DNA of 64,000 bases from Pseudomonas reinekei (GTDB lineage Bacteria > Pseudomonadota > Gammaproteobacteria > Pseudomonadales > Pseudomonadaceae), in the NCBI RefSeq assembly GCF_001945365.1, contig NZ_MSTQ01000019.1, forward strand, positions 1 through 64,000, written 5' to 3'. A program made the position numbers and the translations under genes. Every line of letters starts with the position of its first letter. Position 1 is the stretch's first letter. Below the pieces are notes generated by a model that saw only the letters and a list, made by a program, of their open reading frames with translations, made no database searches and was not told where the DNA came from. Positions 52,018 through 61,394 of the stretch are shown piece by piece.

Positions 52018-53226
52018 TCAAGCTGTCGCGTTCGATTCGGTTAGATGAACTTCAATGGCACTGCGACCTGCCAGCGAGGCCAGCAAAGACGCGAAGACCA
52101 ACACGGCGGCGCTGAGCTCGAAGGTAGCTTTGTATCCGCTCAGATCAAAGGCCAGACCGCCAATGATTGCGCCTGCGGCGATCGCCAGTTGGACGATGGC
52201 TACCAGCAAGCCGCCTCCCGCTTCCGCATCATCCGGGAGCGTCTGCGCCAGCCATGTCCACCAGCCGACCGGCGCGGCCGTGGCGACCAGCCCCCAGAGT
52301 CCGAGCAACACGGCGGTCAGCAGCGGTGATTTGCCGAAGCTGACCAACGCCAGCGCGATGGCTGCCATGATCAGCGGGATGATAGTCAGCGTGCGGTAGA
52401 GGCCGCGCCCCATAAACCGTTCGATCAGAAAGGTGCCGATAAACCCGGCCAGTCCCAGCCCCAGCAGCATGAAGGACAAGGTTGAGACACCGACACCCGT
52501 CACGCCTTCAAGAAATGGTCGCAGGTAGGTGAACAGCATGAACTGGCCCATGAAAAAGACGCTGACGGCGACCATGCCCAAGGCCACTGGCAATTGCTTC
52601 ATCAGCCGCAGAACGTTGCCGCTACCGACCTGGCGCTCGGCCTTGAAAGACGGAAGGCTGATCAGCAGCCACACGGCGGCAAGCACCGCGACCGGAACCA
52701 CACAGAAGAATGCACCGCGCCAGCCGATCAAAGAGCCAAGGAAGCTGCCCGCAGGAGCGGCGATGACCGTGGCCAAAGCGTTGCCGCCATTGACGATGGC
52801 CAGCGCACGGGAAACCTGTTCAGGCTTCACCAGGCGCATGGCAGTCGCCGCAGACAACGACCAGAAACCACCAATCGCAATCCCGATCAGCGCACGTCCG
52901 AACATGAATGACGGGTAGCCCGGCGCAATGGCGACGACCGTTCCGGAGACGATCATCAGCAAGGTCAGGCCCAGCAGAAGCTGCTTGCGTTCGATGCGAG
53001 CGGCGACCGAGGCAATCAACAGACTGGTGATCAAGGCGAAGGCACCGGACACGGAAATCCCCTGCCCTGCCTGGCCTTCGGTGATGTGCAGGTCTGCCGC
53101 GATGGGCGTCAGCAGGCTGACGGGCATGAACTCTGAAGCGACCAGGGCGAATGCGGCCAACGACATGGCCAGCACGGCGCTCCAGCCGCCTGTTCTTTTA
53201 GAAGGATCTGTAGAAGGAAACGTCAT
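52018..53226 (-). CDS. DHA1-type MFS transporter (purine/arabinose-efflux-like)
   Basis: This 402-residue, 12-helix MFS protein is of the AraJ/NepI/Cml-like branch: LAMSLAAFALVASEFMPVSLLTPIAADL at helix 1, RIERKQLLLGL in loop 2-3, and RALIGIAIGGFWSLSA in helix 4. It is an inner-membrane drug or metabolite efflux pump. The gene is divergent from an AraC-family gene, with 227 bases between starts. Regulation by that AraC protein is plausible. The substrate is unknown. Confidence 0.88.
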   Translation of the reverse strand: MTFPSTDPSKRTGGWSAVLAMSLAAFALVASEFMPVSLLTPIAADLHITEGQAGQGISVSGAFALITSLLIASVAARIERKQLLLGLTLLMIVSGTVVAIAPGYPSFMFGRALIGIAIGGFWSLSAATAMRLVKPEQVSRALAIVNGGNALATVIAAPAGSFLGSLIGWRGAFFCVVPVAVLAAVWLLISLPSFKAERQVGSGNVLRLMKQLPVALGMVAVSVFFMGQFMLFTYLRPFLEGVTGVGVSTLSFMLLGLGLAGFIGTFLIERFMGRGLYRTLTIIPLIMAAIALALVSFGKSPLLTAVLLGLWGLVATAAPVGWWTWLAQTLPDDAEAGGGLLVAIVQLAIAAGAIIGGLAFDLSGYKATFELSAAVLVFASLLASLAGRSAIEVHLTESNATA

Positions 53227-53453
53227 GGGAACTACCTGTGGTGCGAAAAACGTCGGGGGTGATGCGCAGGGGCAAGCAGTTTTTCGCCCGTCCGGGCACT
53301 ACCCCTGTAACAGATAGACACATTCTCCCGGTCAATCCGGTGCTTCCCTAGTGCATTCCTCTTGAATGCTTGCCTGATCCTCTGGGGATGCAGGGTGACG
53401 GATAGGAAACGTCTCGCGCGCGCATTAGAGTCCGGTCAAAGGAGTGAGCCCAT

Positions 53454-54386
53454 ATGATCCCGACCCCTCTGCCCCAGGAATCACCTTTGGCACGGCACAT
53501 CGACCCGCGTGTGAACGCACCGGGTGACTTCGCCACGGCCATACCCGGGCTAACGCTGTTTCGTCGCGACCAGCCGGCGCCCCCCGTTGTGTGCATGATC
53601 GAGCCCAGCCTGATTCTCGTGGGTCGCGGCGAAAAGCGCTTGTGGGTCGGTGGTGAGGGCTACAGCTATGACCCGTCCCGGTTTCTGGTCACGTCGCTGG
53701 ATCTGCCCGCCAACTCCGAAGTGATGCTCGCCAGTCCCGAGCGGCCCTGTGTCGGCTTCGTGCTGAAGCTGGATGTCAGCATGCTTGCCGAGGTCATCAC
53801 CAAGAGCGGCTTGCCGGCCAAGCGCCAGCCATCAACGGGTACGGGCGCCGCGATTGGCAGCCTGTCATCAGCTTTGGAGGACGCGCTCGATCGCCTGCTG
53901 GCATTGCTCGATGAACCCGAGGCGATCCCGGTTCTGGCGCCGCTGATTCTCCGAGAGATCCACTATCGGCTGCTCCACACCGACCAAGGCCCACCGCTGC
54001 GACAGATGATTGCCGTCGATGGCCAGGGTTATCGCATCGCCAAGGCCATTGACTGGCTCAAGGTCAACTACACCGATGCCCTGCGCATCGACGATCTGGC
54101 CGCGCGGGTGCAGATGAGTGCGCCGACTTTTCACCATCATTTCCGCCAGCTCACCGGCATGAGTCCGCTGCAGTACCAGAAATGGCTGCGGCTCAACGAA
54201 GCACGGCGGCTGATGCTGGTAGAGCGCCTCGATGTGTCGCGCGCGGCGTTTGCGGTCGGCTATGAAAGTCCTTCGCAATTCAGCCGCGAATACGGCCGGC
54301 TTTTCGGCACCGCTCCAAGTCGTGACATCGCCCTTCTGCGCGGGCAACCGTTCGAGGCTGAAGCGCTCGGCACCGTAGCGAATTGA
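53454..54386 (+). CDS. AraC-family transcriptional regulator
   Basis: This 310-residue protein has an AraC_N (type 6, cupin-like) ligand domain at about 15-180 (PPVVCMIEPSLILVGRGEKRLWVG) and a C-terminal double HTH (about 215-295): LRIDDLAARVQMSAPTFHHHFRQLTGMSPLQYQKWLRL, then VSRAAFAVGYESPSQFSREYGRLFG. AAGGAG lies before the ATG. It lies between a divergent MFS gene and the downstream Mo-dehydrogenase operon (88 bases away), so it may control either or both. Confidence 0.9.
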   Translation: MIPTPLPQESPLARHIDPRVNAPGDFATAIPGLTLFRRDQPAPPVVCMIEPSLILVGRGEKRLWVGGEGYSYDPSRFLVTSLDLPANSEVMLASPERPCVGFVLKLDVSMLAEVITKSGLPAKRQPSTGTGAAIGSLSSALEDALDRLLALLDEPEAIPVLAPLILREIHYRLLHTDQGPPLRQMIAVDGQGYRIAKAIDWLKVNYTDALRIDDLAARVQMSAPTFHHHFRQLTGMSPLQYQKWLRLNEARRLMLVERLDVSRAAFAVGYESPSQFSREYGRLFGTAPSRDIALLRGQPFEAEALGTVAN

Positions 54387-54473
54387 TCGAACAACCAGCT
54401 TCACCGGTGATGCGCCTCGCCGCATGTCACCGCTCATAACAATGCACGTCAACCGATGATCAGCGGGTGAACC

Positions 54474-54929
54474 ATGGAACTACGAATCAACCAGAAGACC
54501 TATCAGGTCGATGCCGACGCCGATACGCCCTTGCTGTGGGTGATCCGCGATGATCTGGGCATGACCGGGACCAAGTACGGCTGTGGACTGGCGCAATGCG
54601 GCGCCTGCTCGGTGCTGGTGGACGGCAACGTCGTGCGCTCGTGCGTCACGCCGGTGGCGGGTGTGGTTGGCCGCGAGGTCACCACCATTGAAGCCATCGA
54701 AAGCGATGACGTGGGCAAACGAGTCGTCTCGACCTGGGTCGATCTGCAGGTCGCCCAGTGCGGCTACTGCCAGTCCGGGCAGGTAATGGCCGCCACCGCG
54801 CTGCTCAAACAGAACCCCAAACCGAGTGATGCGCAGATCGAGGCGGCGATGGTCAATCTGTGCCGCTGTGGTACTTACAACGCCATTCATGCCGCCGTGC
54901 ATGAGCTTGCCGGCAAGGGGGACGCGTGA
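54474..54929 (+). CDS. 2Fe-2S subunit of an aldehyde/isoquinoline-type Mo dehydrogenase
   Basis: This 151-residue protein has the plant-ferredoxin 2Fe-2S site (YGCGLAQCGACSVLVDG, Cys ligands near 41-49, plus a later Cys in VRSC). The second, helical 2Fe-2S domain has QCGYCQSGQ near 99 and NLCRCGTY near 135. It passes electrons from the molybdenum cofactor subunit to the cytochrome. There is no signal peptide; it would be carried out with the Tat-signalled large subunit. It overlaps the next gene by four bases (ATGA). Confidence 0.93.
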   Translation: MELRINQKTYQVDADADTPLLWVIRDDLGMTGTKYGCGLAQCGACSVLVDGNVVRSCVTPVAGVVGREVTTIEAIESDDVGKRVVSTWVDLQVAQCGYCQSGQVMAATALLKQNPKPSDAQIEAAMVNLCRCGTYNAIHAAVHELAGKGDA

Positions 54930-57172
54930 TGAACGTTCGTATCGACCCTTCACAACACGCTTCAGTACTGGATCTGCATGAACCGATCAATGTGTCGCGC
55001 AGACGTTTTCTGACCGGTACCGCCGTCGGCGCATTGGTGCTCGGCTTCGGTCTGCCACTCGGTGTGACACGGGTACAAGCGGCAGCGACGGCCGAGCGTG
55101 GCACGCAGGTCCCGGCGTTTCTCGAGATCCGCCCGGACAACCGCGTGCGTCTGCTCTGCCCGTTCATGGAAGGCGGACAAGGGACGTTCACTGCGATGGC
55201 GCAGATTGTCGGTGAAGAACTGGATGCCGACCCGGCAACCTTCCTGGTCGAAGCAGCGCCGCCCGGAGAAGCCTACGTGGTGATGGAAAACGGCATGCGC
55301 ATCACCGGCGGCAGTATGTCGGTGCGCATGAGCTATCCGGTGATGCGCCGCCTCGGCGCCCTCGCCCGCGCCATGTTGTTGCAGGCGGGCGCGCAGCAAC
55401 TCGGCGTGCCGGTAGGTGAATTGACCACCGAGCCTGGCAAAGTCGTGCACGCCAAGTCGGGCCGCTCGCTGGCCTACGGTGAACTGGCCGAGCGTGCGAT
55501 GGATCTGCCGGTTCCTGATCCGGCCTCTGTGAAGCTGCGTGATCCGAGCCAGTTCCGCTGGATCGGCAAACCGGTGAAGCGCCTCGATGCCTATGACAAA
55601 TCCACAGGCAAGGCGCTGTATAGCATCGATCTGAAGATCGACGACATGCTCCATGCTGCCGTTCAACATGCCCCGCGCCTAGGGATGACGGTGGGCAATC
55701 TGCGCAACGAAGACCAGGTCAAGGCAATGAAAGGCGTGCATTCCGTGCATCGTCTGCCGGGCGCTGTAGCGGTGGTCGCCGAGCGCTGGTGGCACGCCAA
55801 ACGTGCGGTCGAGGCGATCCAGGTCGACTGGCAAGAGCCAAAGGCCGATAGCAAAGTGCGGCCGATGCCCGCCGACTTTTCCAGCGATGCCTGGTTCAAG
55901 CGCCTCGCCGAAGACAAGGGCCCGGCCAAAGATGATGAAAACGAAGGCGACGTGGCTGCGATGCTCAAGGGAAGCAAAACCCTGATCGATGCCACCTACC
56001 ACAACCAGTATTTGAACCACGGCCAACTGGAGCCTCCGTCGGCATTGGCCCGATTCAATTCGGACGGTTCGCTGGAAGTCTGGCTGCCGAATCAGGCGCC
56101 GGACATGTTCCGTGCCGACATCGCCAAACGCACGGGCCTCGATCTTTCGCGCATCACCTTGCACTCACCGCTGCTTGGAGGGTTCTTCGGCCGGCATTTT
56201 CTCTACGACTCGGCCAGTCCCTACCCTCAGGCGATCACGCTGGCGAAAGCGGTTGGCCGTCCGGTCAAACTGATCTGGAGTCGCGAAGAAGAGTTCCTGC
56301 GTGATGTGCTCCGTCCGGTTGCCGCAGTGAATTTCCGTGGCGCTCTGGACGCCGACGGCTGGCCGCTGGCAATCGAAGCGATAAGTGCCACCGAAGGCCC
56401 GACCGAAGCCCTCGCCGGCAAGCAAGGTGAAAAGCTCGACCCGACGGCGCTTGAAGGCTTGTCGGGCAAGTCTTACGCGATCCCCAACAAGCGCATCGCG
56501 CAGATCTACGTCAAAGGCCCGGCCATGCTCGGTTACTGGCGCTCGGTGGGTAATTCGCTCAACGACTTCTTCTATGAATCGTTCCTCGATGAACTGGCCG
56601 ACAAGGGGGGCAAAGACCCATTCGAGCTGCGCCTGCATTTGCTGCGTGACAACAAACGCCTGACCACGCTGCTGCATGCGGTGGGTGAACTGTCCGGAGG
56701 CTGGAAGCGCGGGCCGTTTACCGCCGAGGATGGCAGCAAACGTGCACGCGGCGTGGCCATGGCTTCGCCGTTTGGTACGGAGACGGCGGTGATCGCCGAG
56801 GTGTCCATCGAGAACGGCCAGGTCACGGTGCATGACATCTGGCAAGCGATTGATCCGGGCAGCATCGTCAACCCGGCGATTGTCGAGGCTCAGGTGAATG
56901 GTGCCGTGGCGTTGGGACTGTCGCAAACGCTGGTGGAGGAAGCCGTGTGGGTGGATGGTAAACCCCGGGCGCGCAACTACGACTTGTATCCGATCCTGCC
57001 GCCTGCGCGGATGGCACGGGTTCATGTGCGTGTGGTCGAGAGCGGGGAAAAAATGGGTGGCATCGGTGAACCGCCATTGCCTGCGGTCGCGCCCGCTGTC
57101 GCTAACGCGGTGGCAGCGCTAACCGGGCAGCGGGTGCGCAGCCTGCCCATGAGCCGACACACTTTCACTTGA
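54926..57172 (+). CDS. Moco-binding large subunit of a periplasmic aldehyde/isoquinoline-type dehydrogenase
   Basis: This 748-residue xanthine-oxidase-family protein has a twin-arginine signal (SRRRFLTGTAVGALVLGFGL, residues 24-43), so the complex works in the periplasm. Family segments are GGSMSVRMSYPVMRRLGA near 130, GGFFGRHFLYDSA near 417, and the C-terminal GIGEPPLPAVAPAV with the catalytic Glu. Together with the small 2Fe-2S subunit and the tri-heme cytochrome it forms an oxidase chain like IorAB or membrane aldehyde dehydrogenases. The substrate (aldehyde or N-heterocycle) is unresolved. The FAD subunit is absent, as usual for this type. Confidence 0.93.
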   Translation: MMNVRIDPSQHASVLDLHEPINVSRRRFLTGTAVGALVLGFGLPLGVTRVQAAATAERGTQVPAFLEIRPDNRVRLLCPFMEGGQGTFTAMAQIVGEELDADPATFLVEAAPPGEAYVVMENGMRITGGSMSVRMSYPVMRRLGALARAMLLQAGAQQLGVPVGELTTEPGKVVHAKSGRSLAYGELAERAMDLPVPDPASVKLRDPSQFRWIGKPVKRLDAYDKSTGKALYSIDLKIDDMLHAAVQHAPRLGMTVGNLRNEDQVKAMKGVHSVHRLPGAVAVVAERWWHAKRAVEAIQVDWQEPKADSKVRPMPADFSSDAWFKRLAEDKGPAKDDENEGDVAAMLKGSKTLIDATYHNQYLNHGQLEPPSALARFNSDGSLEVWLPNQAPDMFRADIAKRTGLDLSRITLHSPLLGGFFGRHFLYDSASPYPQAITLAKAVGRPVKLIWSREEEFLRDVLRPVAAVNFRGALDADGWPLAIEAISATEGPTEALAGKQGEKLDPTALEGLSGKSYAIPNKRIAQIYVKGPAMLGYWRSVGNSLNDFFYESFLDELADKGGKDPFELRLHLLRDNKRLTTLLHAVGELSGGWKRGPFTAEDGSKRARGVAMASPFGTETAVIAEVSIENGQVTVHDIWQAIDPGSIVNPAIVEAQVNGAVALGLSQTLVEEAVWVDGKPRARNYDLYPILPPARMARVHVRVVESGEKMGGIGEPPLPAVAPAVANAVAALTGQRVRSLPMSRHTFT

Positions 57173-57189
57173 TCAGCGCCGGAGCGTTC

Positions 57190-58542
57190 ATGAATAACAG
57201 CCGATTCGCAAGAACCGCTGGCTGGCTGGCCGTGCCGTGTCTGGTCGCGGCAGGCCTGCTGGCCTGGTATGTCACCCGCGAGCCCGTCTCGCGCCTGGAA
57301 AACCACCAGATCGCCGTGGCCGACATCGACCCGGCATTGGTCGCTCGGGGCGAATACGTCGCCAGGTTGAGTGATTGCGTGGCCTGTCACAGCGTGCCGG
57401 ATGGCGCGCCGTTCGCCGGTGGGCTGGAAATGGCCACACCGCTGGGCGCGATCCATGCGACCAATATCACCCCGGACATGGAAACCGGCATCGGTCACTA
57501 CAGCCTGGCGGACTTCGACCGTGCCGTGCGCCACGGCGTAGCTCCCGACAGTCGCCGGCTATACCCGGCGATGCCCTACCCGTCCTACTCCAAGCTCAGT
57601 GACGATGACGTGCGTGCGCTGTATGCGTTCTTCATGAAAGGCGTGGCGCCGGTCAAACAGGCGAACATCCCGAGTGCGATTCCGTTCCCGCTGAACCTGC
57701 GCTGGCCGATTGCACTGTGGAACGGTGTGTTTGTCGACGCCGAGCCCTACGTAGCCAAACCGTCGCAGGATGAACAGTGGAACCGTGGCGCTTACCTCGT
57801 CCAGGGTGCCGGACACTGCGGCAGCTGCCATACGCCGCGTGGCTTGGCGTTCAACGAAAAAGCGCTGGATGAATCCGGTACACCGTTCCTCGCGGGCACC
57901 TTGCTCGATGGCTGGTATGCACCGAGCCTGCGCGATGATCACAACACCGGCCTGGGCCGTTGGAGCGAGTCGGAAATCGTGCAGTTCCTCAAGACCGGGC
58001 GCAACCAACATGCGGTGGTCTACGGCTCGATGACCGAGGCGTTCAACAACTCCACGCAGTTCATGAGTGATGACGATCTGACCGCGATTGCCCACTATCT
58101 GAAGTCGCTTCCTGGGGATCGCGAACGAGATGGCGCGCCGTGGCAGTACCAAGCAGTTTCGGCAGCGCAACGTCTGGACTCGCCCGGTGCTCATACCTAC
58201 GTGACGCGCTGTGCGTCGTGCCACGGTCTGGACGGCAAGGGTCAAGCGCAATGGATGCCACCGCTGGCCGGCGCGACGTCTGCACTGGCCAAGGAAAGTG
58301 CCTCGGCGATCAACATCACCCTCAATGGCGCGCAACGTGTGGTGGCGGCCGGCGTGCCGGATGCCTATCGCATGCCGGCCTTCCGTGAGCAGCTGTCGGA
58401 TCAGCAGATCGCCGAAGTACTGACCTTCATGCGCAGCACATGGGGCAATCAGGGCGGTGCTGTTGATGCACAGACGGTTGGCAAACTGCGTGAGCACACC
58501 GATCCGGCCAGCAGCAGCCCGATCATTCTGCAGATGCGTTAG
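57190..58542 (+). CDS. Tri-heme c-type cytochrome of the Mo dehydrogenase
   Basis: About 450 residues from ATG 57190, chosen because GGAG lies six bases upstream. An N-terminal signal anchor (GWLAVPCLVAAGLLAWYV) is followed by three cytochrome c domains with heme sites CVACH, CGSCH and CASCH near residues 62, 210 and 340. This layout matches the cytochrome subunits of PQQ alcohol and Mo-aldehyde dehydrogenases, which pass electrons to ubiquinone. It is third in the operon. Confidence 0.92.
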   Translation: MNNSRFARTAGWLAVPCLVAAGLLAWYVTREPVSRLENHQIAVADIDPALVARGEYVARLSDCVACHSVPDGAPFAGGLEMATPLGAIHATNITPDMETGIGHYSLADFDRAVRHGVAPDSRRLYPAMPYPSYSKLSDDDVRALYAFFMKGVAPVKQANIPSAIPFPLNLRWPIALWNGVFVDAEPYVAKPSQDEQWNRGAYLVQGAGHCGSCHTPRGLAFNEKALDESGTPFLAGTLLDGWYAPSLRDDHNTGLGRWSESEIVQFLKTGRNQHAVVYGSMTEAFNNSTQFMSDDDLTAIAHYLKSLPGDRERDGAPWQYQAVSAAQRLDSPGAHTYVTRCASCHGLDGKGQAQWMPPLAGATSALAKESASAINITLNGAQRVVAAGVPDAYRMPAFREQLSDQQIAEVLTFMRSTWGNQGGAVDAQTVGKLREHTDPASSSPIILQMR

Positions 58543-58553
58543 AGGAAAACCTG

Positions 58554-59576
58554 ATGGAGAACATCGACCTGCTGGTTCTGCGCACAGTGCGGGACTGGCT
58601 TGTTGCCGGCGAGCGTGTGTTGCTCGCCACGGTGGCGCGCACCTGGGGTTCATCACCACGGCCAACGGGTTCGATGATGGCTTTGCGTGAGGATGGTCGC
58701 GTGGTGGGTAGCGTGTCCGGTGGCTGCATCGAAGACGATTTGATCCATCGCTATACCACGGCCCATGGCGGCAGCGCTTTTAGCGACAGCGCGCCGCAAG
58801 TGGTGCGCTATGGCGTCAGCACCGATGAGGCGCATCGCTTTGGCCTGCCCTGCGGTGGCACGCTTGAACTGATTCAGGAGTTCAACCCGGCGTGGCAGTC
58901 ACTCGACTCGTTGCTAGTGCAACTGGACGCCGGACAACTGGTCCGTCGTCGCCTGAAGTTGGACTCCGGTAAGGTCATGCTCGAACGGACCGCGACGCCG
59001 GAACAATTCAGCGTCGATGGCACGCAAATGCTCAACACCCTGGGGCCGGGCTATCGGATGCTGATGATCGGTGCGGGCGCGCTAGCCGAGTATCTGGCCA
59101 CTATGGCGCTGTTCAACGGTTTCAAGGTGGCGGTGTGCGATCCGCGTCCCGAGTACATCGAGACCTGGGCAGTGGATGGCGTGGAGCGGATTGTCGGCAT
59201 GCCGGACGACGTGGTCCGCGACTTCGCGGTCGATCTGCGCACCTGCATTGTCGCCTTGAGTCATGACCCCAAACTCGACGATCTGGTCCTGCTCGAAGCA
59301 CTTCACAGCCCGGCGTTTTACATCGGCGCCATCGGCTCTCGGCGGAACAGCCAGCTGCGCCGCGAACGCCTGATCGAACATTTTGCTGAGACCGAGGCGT
59401 CGCTTGAGCGACTGCACGGACCGATCGGCCTCTACATCGGTAGCAAGACGCCTGCGGAAATCGCCGTAAGCGTGATGGCCGAGATCCTTGCGGCCAAGAA
59501 TGGTGCGAGCTTGCCGAGTGGGCTCAGCGTCGCCCAAGCAAAACACTCCATTGAGTCTGTGGCCTCCTCATCGTAG
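58554..59576 (+). CDS. XdhC-family Moco maturation protein
   Basis: This 340-residue protein has an N-terminal XdhC/CoxI domain (ATVARTWGSSPRPTGSMMAL, then GSVSGGCIEDDL) and a C-terminal Rossmann domain (MLMIGAGALAEYLA near 165; FYIGAIGSRRNSQLRRERL near 255). XdhC proteins bind and sulfurate molybdenum cofactor and insert it into xanthine-oxidase-family enzymes. It starts 11 bases after the cytochrome gene and closes the operon. It is the last core gene before the phage-derived block. Confidence 0.93.
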   Translation: MENIDLLVLRTVRDWLVAGERVLLATVARTWGSSPRPTGSMMALREDGRVVGSVSGGCIEDDLIHRYTTAHGGSAFSDSAPQVVRYGVSTDEAHRFGLPCGGTLELIQEFNPAWQSLDSLLVQLDAGQLVRRRLKLDSGKVMLERTATPEQFSVDGTQMLNTLGPGYRMLMIGAGALAEYLATMALFNGFKVAVCDPRPEYIETWAVDGVERIVGMPDDVVRDFAVDLRTCIVALSHDPKLDDLVLLEALHSPAFYIGAIGSRRNSQLRRERLIEHFAETEASLERLHGPIGLYIGSKTPAEIAVSVMAEILAAKNGASLPSGLSVAQAKHSIESVASSS

Positions 59577-59612
59577 AGCGATGCTTAGTTGCCGAAGCCC
59601 GGTGCATATTAA

Positions 59613-60215
59613 TCAGCACTCCGGCAGCGCAAGCCCATAGTCGTCAGTGGAGACTTGAGCCGCCTCGTTGAGTCGCTGGCGCAACGCAGTAGTTAGTTGC
59701 CGCTCCACTTCCCAAGGATCCGACAAGGCGGCGAGTTGCGGCGCTAACTGCGGCGACAGGCTCATCAAAGAATGATTGAGCGCACGTGCCGTTTCAAAAG
59801 CAGCTTTCTGCACAAAGCTGATTTCCACCAGTTCGCCCTGCGCCTTGCGAAACTCCATCTCAGCCATCCGCGCCAAGTAGTGCTCGCGATGTGCACGCGC
59901 TTTCTGAAAGTCCGGAGTCTGCCCTTGCGCAGGATCAGCGGGCGGCGGCGCAGCCATTTTAGTCGGCTCAGATTGGGCTGCGACGTGACTGTACACATCA
60001 CGCTGAAGCCGCTCCTGTTGGTGGCGAGCAGCAACGGCAGCCTTGCTCGGGTCGGCGGTATCGCGGATCAGCGCTTCAGTGGCCAGCACGTCGACCTGCT
60101 TGCCATTGGGTGACAGAACCAGGCGGCCATTCTCTTTCAGCCAGGTGATGTAGCTGGGTGACCGGCCTATGTGCGCGGCGAAGGCGCTCTTTGACAGGTA
60201 CGTTGCTGTGCTCAT
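59613..60215 (-). CDS. Phage terminase small subunit (Nu1-like)
   Basis: This 200-residue protein has an N-terminal helix-turn-helix for DNA-end recognition (YLSKSAFAAHIGRSPSYITWLKENGRL, about 5-32), a middle Pro/Ala linker, and a helical oligomerisation region (ARAHREHYLARMAEMEFRKAQGELV). Together these fit Nu1-type small terminases. It would bind the cos region just upstream (60216-60532) and hand it to a large terminase, which is absent here. AAAAGGAGG lies before ATG 60215, a very strong site. Confidence 0.8.
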   Translation of the reverse strand: MSTATYLSKSAFAAHIGRSPSYITWLKENGRLVLSPNGKQVDVLATEALIRDTADPSKAAVAARHQQERLQRDVYSHVAAQSEPTKMAAPPPADPAQGQTPDFQKARAHREHYLARMAEMEFRKAQGELVEISFVQKAAFETARALNHSLMSLSPQLAPQLAALSDPWEVERQLTTALRQRLNEAAQVSTDDYGLALPEC

Positions 60216-60532
60216 AGGCCCTCCTTTTCAGCGGCTTTTCAATGAATCCTTTCAAGATTTCAATGGATTGAAATTTCAGTAAGCTGGCGGGCCTCCCACT
60301 AACAAGATCCCGCGGGTTTCCGACCCCGTGTCCTTTGGAAGTCCCCAGGGTCCCCGGCGGTTTTCCGCCCGGTCCGGTCCGTCGAGTGCCATGCCCTGCC
60401 CCCATCCCCTTGGAAAGACGGACATCCCTGCAAAGGTTTCAGCTAGAGAGATTCCGCGAGTTCGATAACCCGTGTAGGGGGCGGCCCTCGGGGAGGACCC
60501 GTGAAATCTGCCCCCTACCCGGCCTGCCCGGC
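60216..60532. other. Probable cos region upstream of terS
   Basis: This 317-base GC-rich stretch lacks a credible gene. It has many short C/G tracts and inverted elements (GGGGGCGGCCCTCGGGGAGG area around 60476-60496; CCCCAGGGTCCCCGGCGG around 60343-60360) and ATTTCAATGGATTGAAATTTCA (60256-60278), which contains an inverted TTTCAAT/ATTGAAA pair. The place, immediately before the small terminase gene, is where cos lies in lambda-type phages. The exact cut site is not identified. Confidence 0.45.
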
Positions 60533-60865
60533 TCATGCTTTCGGCTCGGCCTCGCTCAGGTCCAGCCGCTTGGCCACCCAGCGTTCGTACAAACCGATGG
60601 CGACATCCGCGCCGGCCATCGCGGTCAGGCAACCCAGGGCGCCCGCTGTCCAGATCGACAGGCCCGCACCGAACAGCAACATCATCGCTGACACGCCGCA
60701 GACGATGCAGGCGCCGGACCGAAGTGCGAGGCGGCGCAGTAACGCCCAGCCTCGTGCCCCGTCCTTGTCAGCGCGCCACATCTCGCCGGACACGCCGCCC
60801 ACCAATGACAGGGCAATCACCAACCAGATCGGCATCTCTGCCAGCGCCTGTTGCTCGTTCGTCAT
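60533..60865 (-). CDS. Phage holin
   Basis: This 110-residue protein has three hydrophobic segments (IWLVIALSLVGGVSGEMW, LRSGACIVCGVSAMMLLFGAGLSIW, ALGCLTAMAGADVAIGLY), a short charged N-terminus and a charged tail (ERWVAKRLDLSEAEPKA). Size and layout fit class I-like phage holins of Pseudomonas prophages. It would accumulate in the inner membrane and form lesions at lysis. No endolysin gene follows in the window, which is unusual for an intact lysis cassette. Confidence 0.8.
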   Translation of the reverse strand: MTNEQQALAEMPIWLVIALSLVGGVSGEMWRADKDGARGWALLRRLALRSGACIVCGVSAMMLLFGAGLSIWTAGALGCLTAMAGADVAIGLYERWVAKRLDLSEAEPKA

Positions 60866-61394
60866 TGCCCTGCCCCTTAAACAAAAAGACCCGGCGCAAT
60901 GGCCGGGTCAGGTGGTGGGTGGCCTACCGCGCTTTGCGGTCGCACCCATCGAAGATGGCCCCTTTTTACAGGTCGATTCTGGTGGCAGCAAGACCGGTTT
61001 AATGCCATCCGGTGAATGTGTGGGTGACGCCCGGTGAACGGCTGGCGAATGTCGGTGAATATCTATCCCGGCTGTCTTTTGCTTTTCCGGCGTCCCATGC
61101 GTCCCACCTCTCCGAAACTAGGTGGGACGTCTGAAAGCCCCGTAGATTGGGACTTTGCCCCACCGTCCTACTTTTATCTCTCTTTTCTCGTGTATAGAGA
61201 GAATATTTAAAAACACGCGTGCGCGTGAACACGCGCATTGATGCCCGCTACGCATACACGGGCGGGAGGCATGAAAAAGGTGGGACGGTGGGACAGCCCA
61301 ACAACGACGAGGCCTGCGCCCGTCCCACCACTGCAAAAAGCAGTGGGACGGAGGCAGGCCGGTGGGACGGCGTAAGCCAGAGTAATGCCCACGA
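60866..61394. repeat. Field of TGGGAC repeats in the phage block
   Basis: Nine copies of TGGGAC/GTCCCA occur at 61092, 61101, 61123, 61148, 61281, 61289, 61322, 61344 and 61363, on both strands, many within GGTGGGACG. This gap between holin and antiterminator genes has no credible gene. An alternating GTG/CAC-rich stretch (61213-61245) also lies here. It could be replication iterons, protein-binding sites for the Q-like protein, or late promoter elements. Confidence 0.6.

Noticed and set aside
60276..60632. Overlapping GC-rich frames in the cos-like region
   Set aside because: Arg/Gly/Pro-rich accidental frames; the region behaves as noncoding. An HNH nuclease was considered, but no H-N-H motif is visible.
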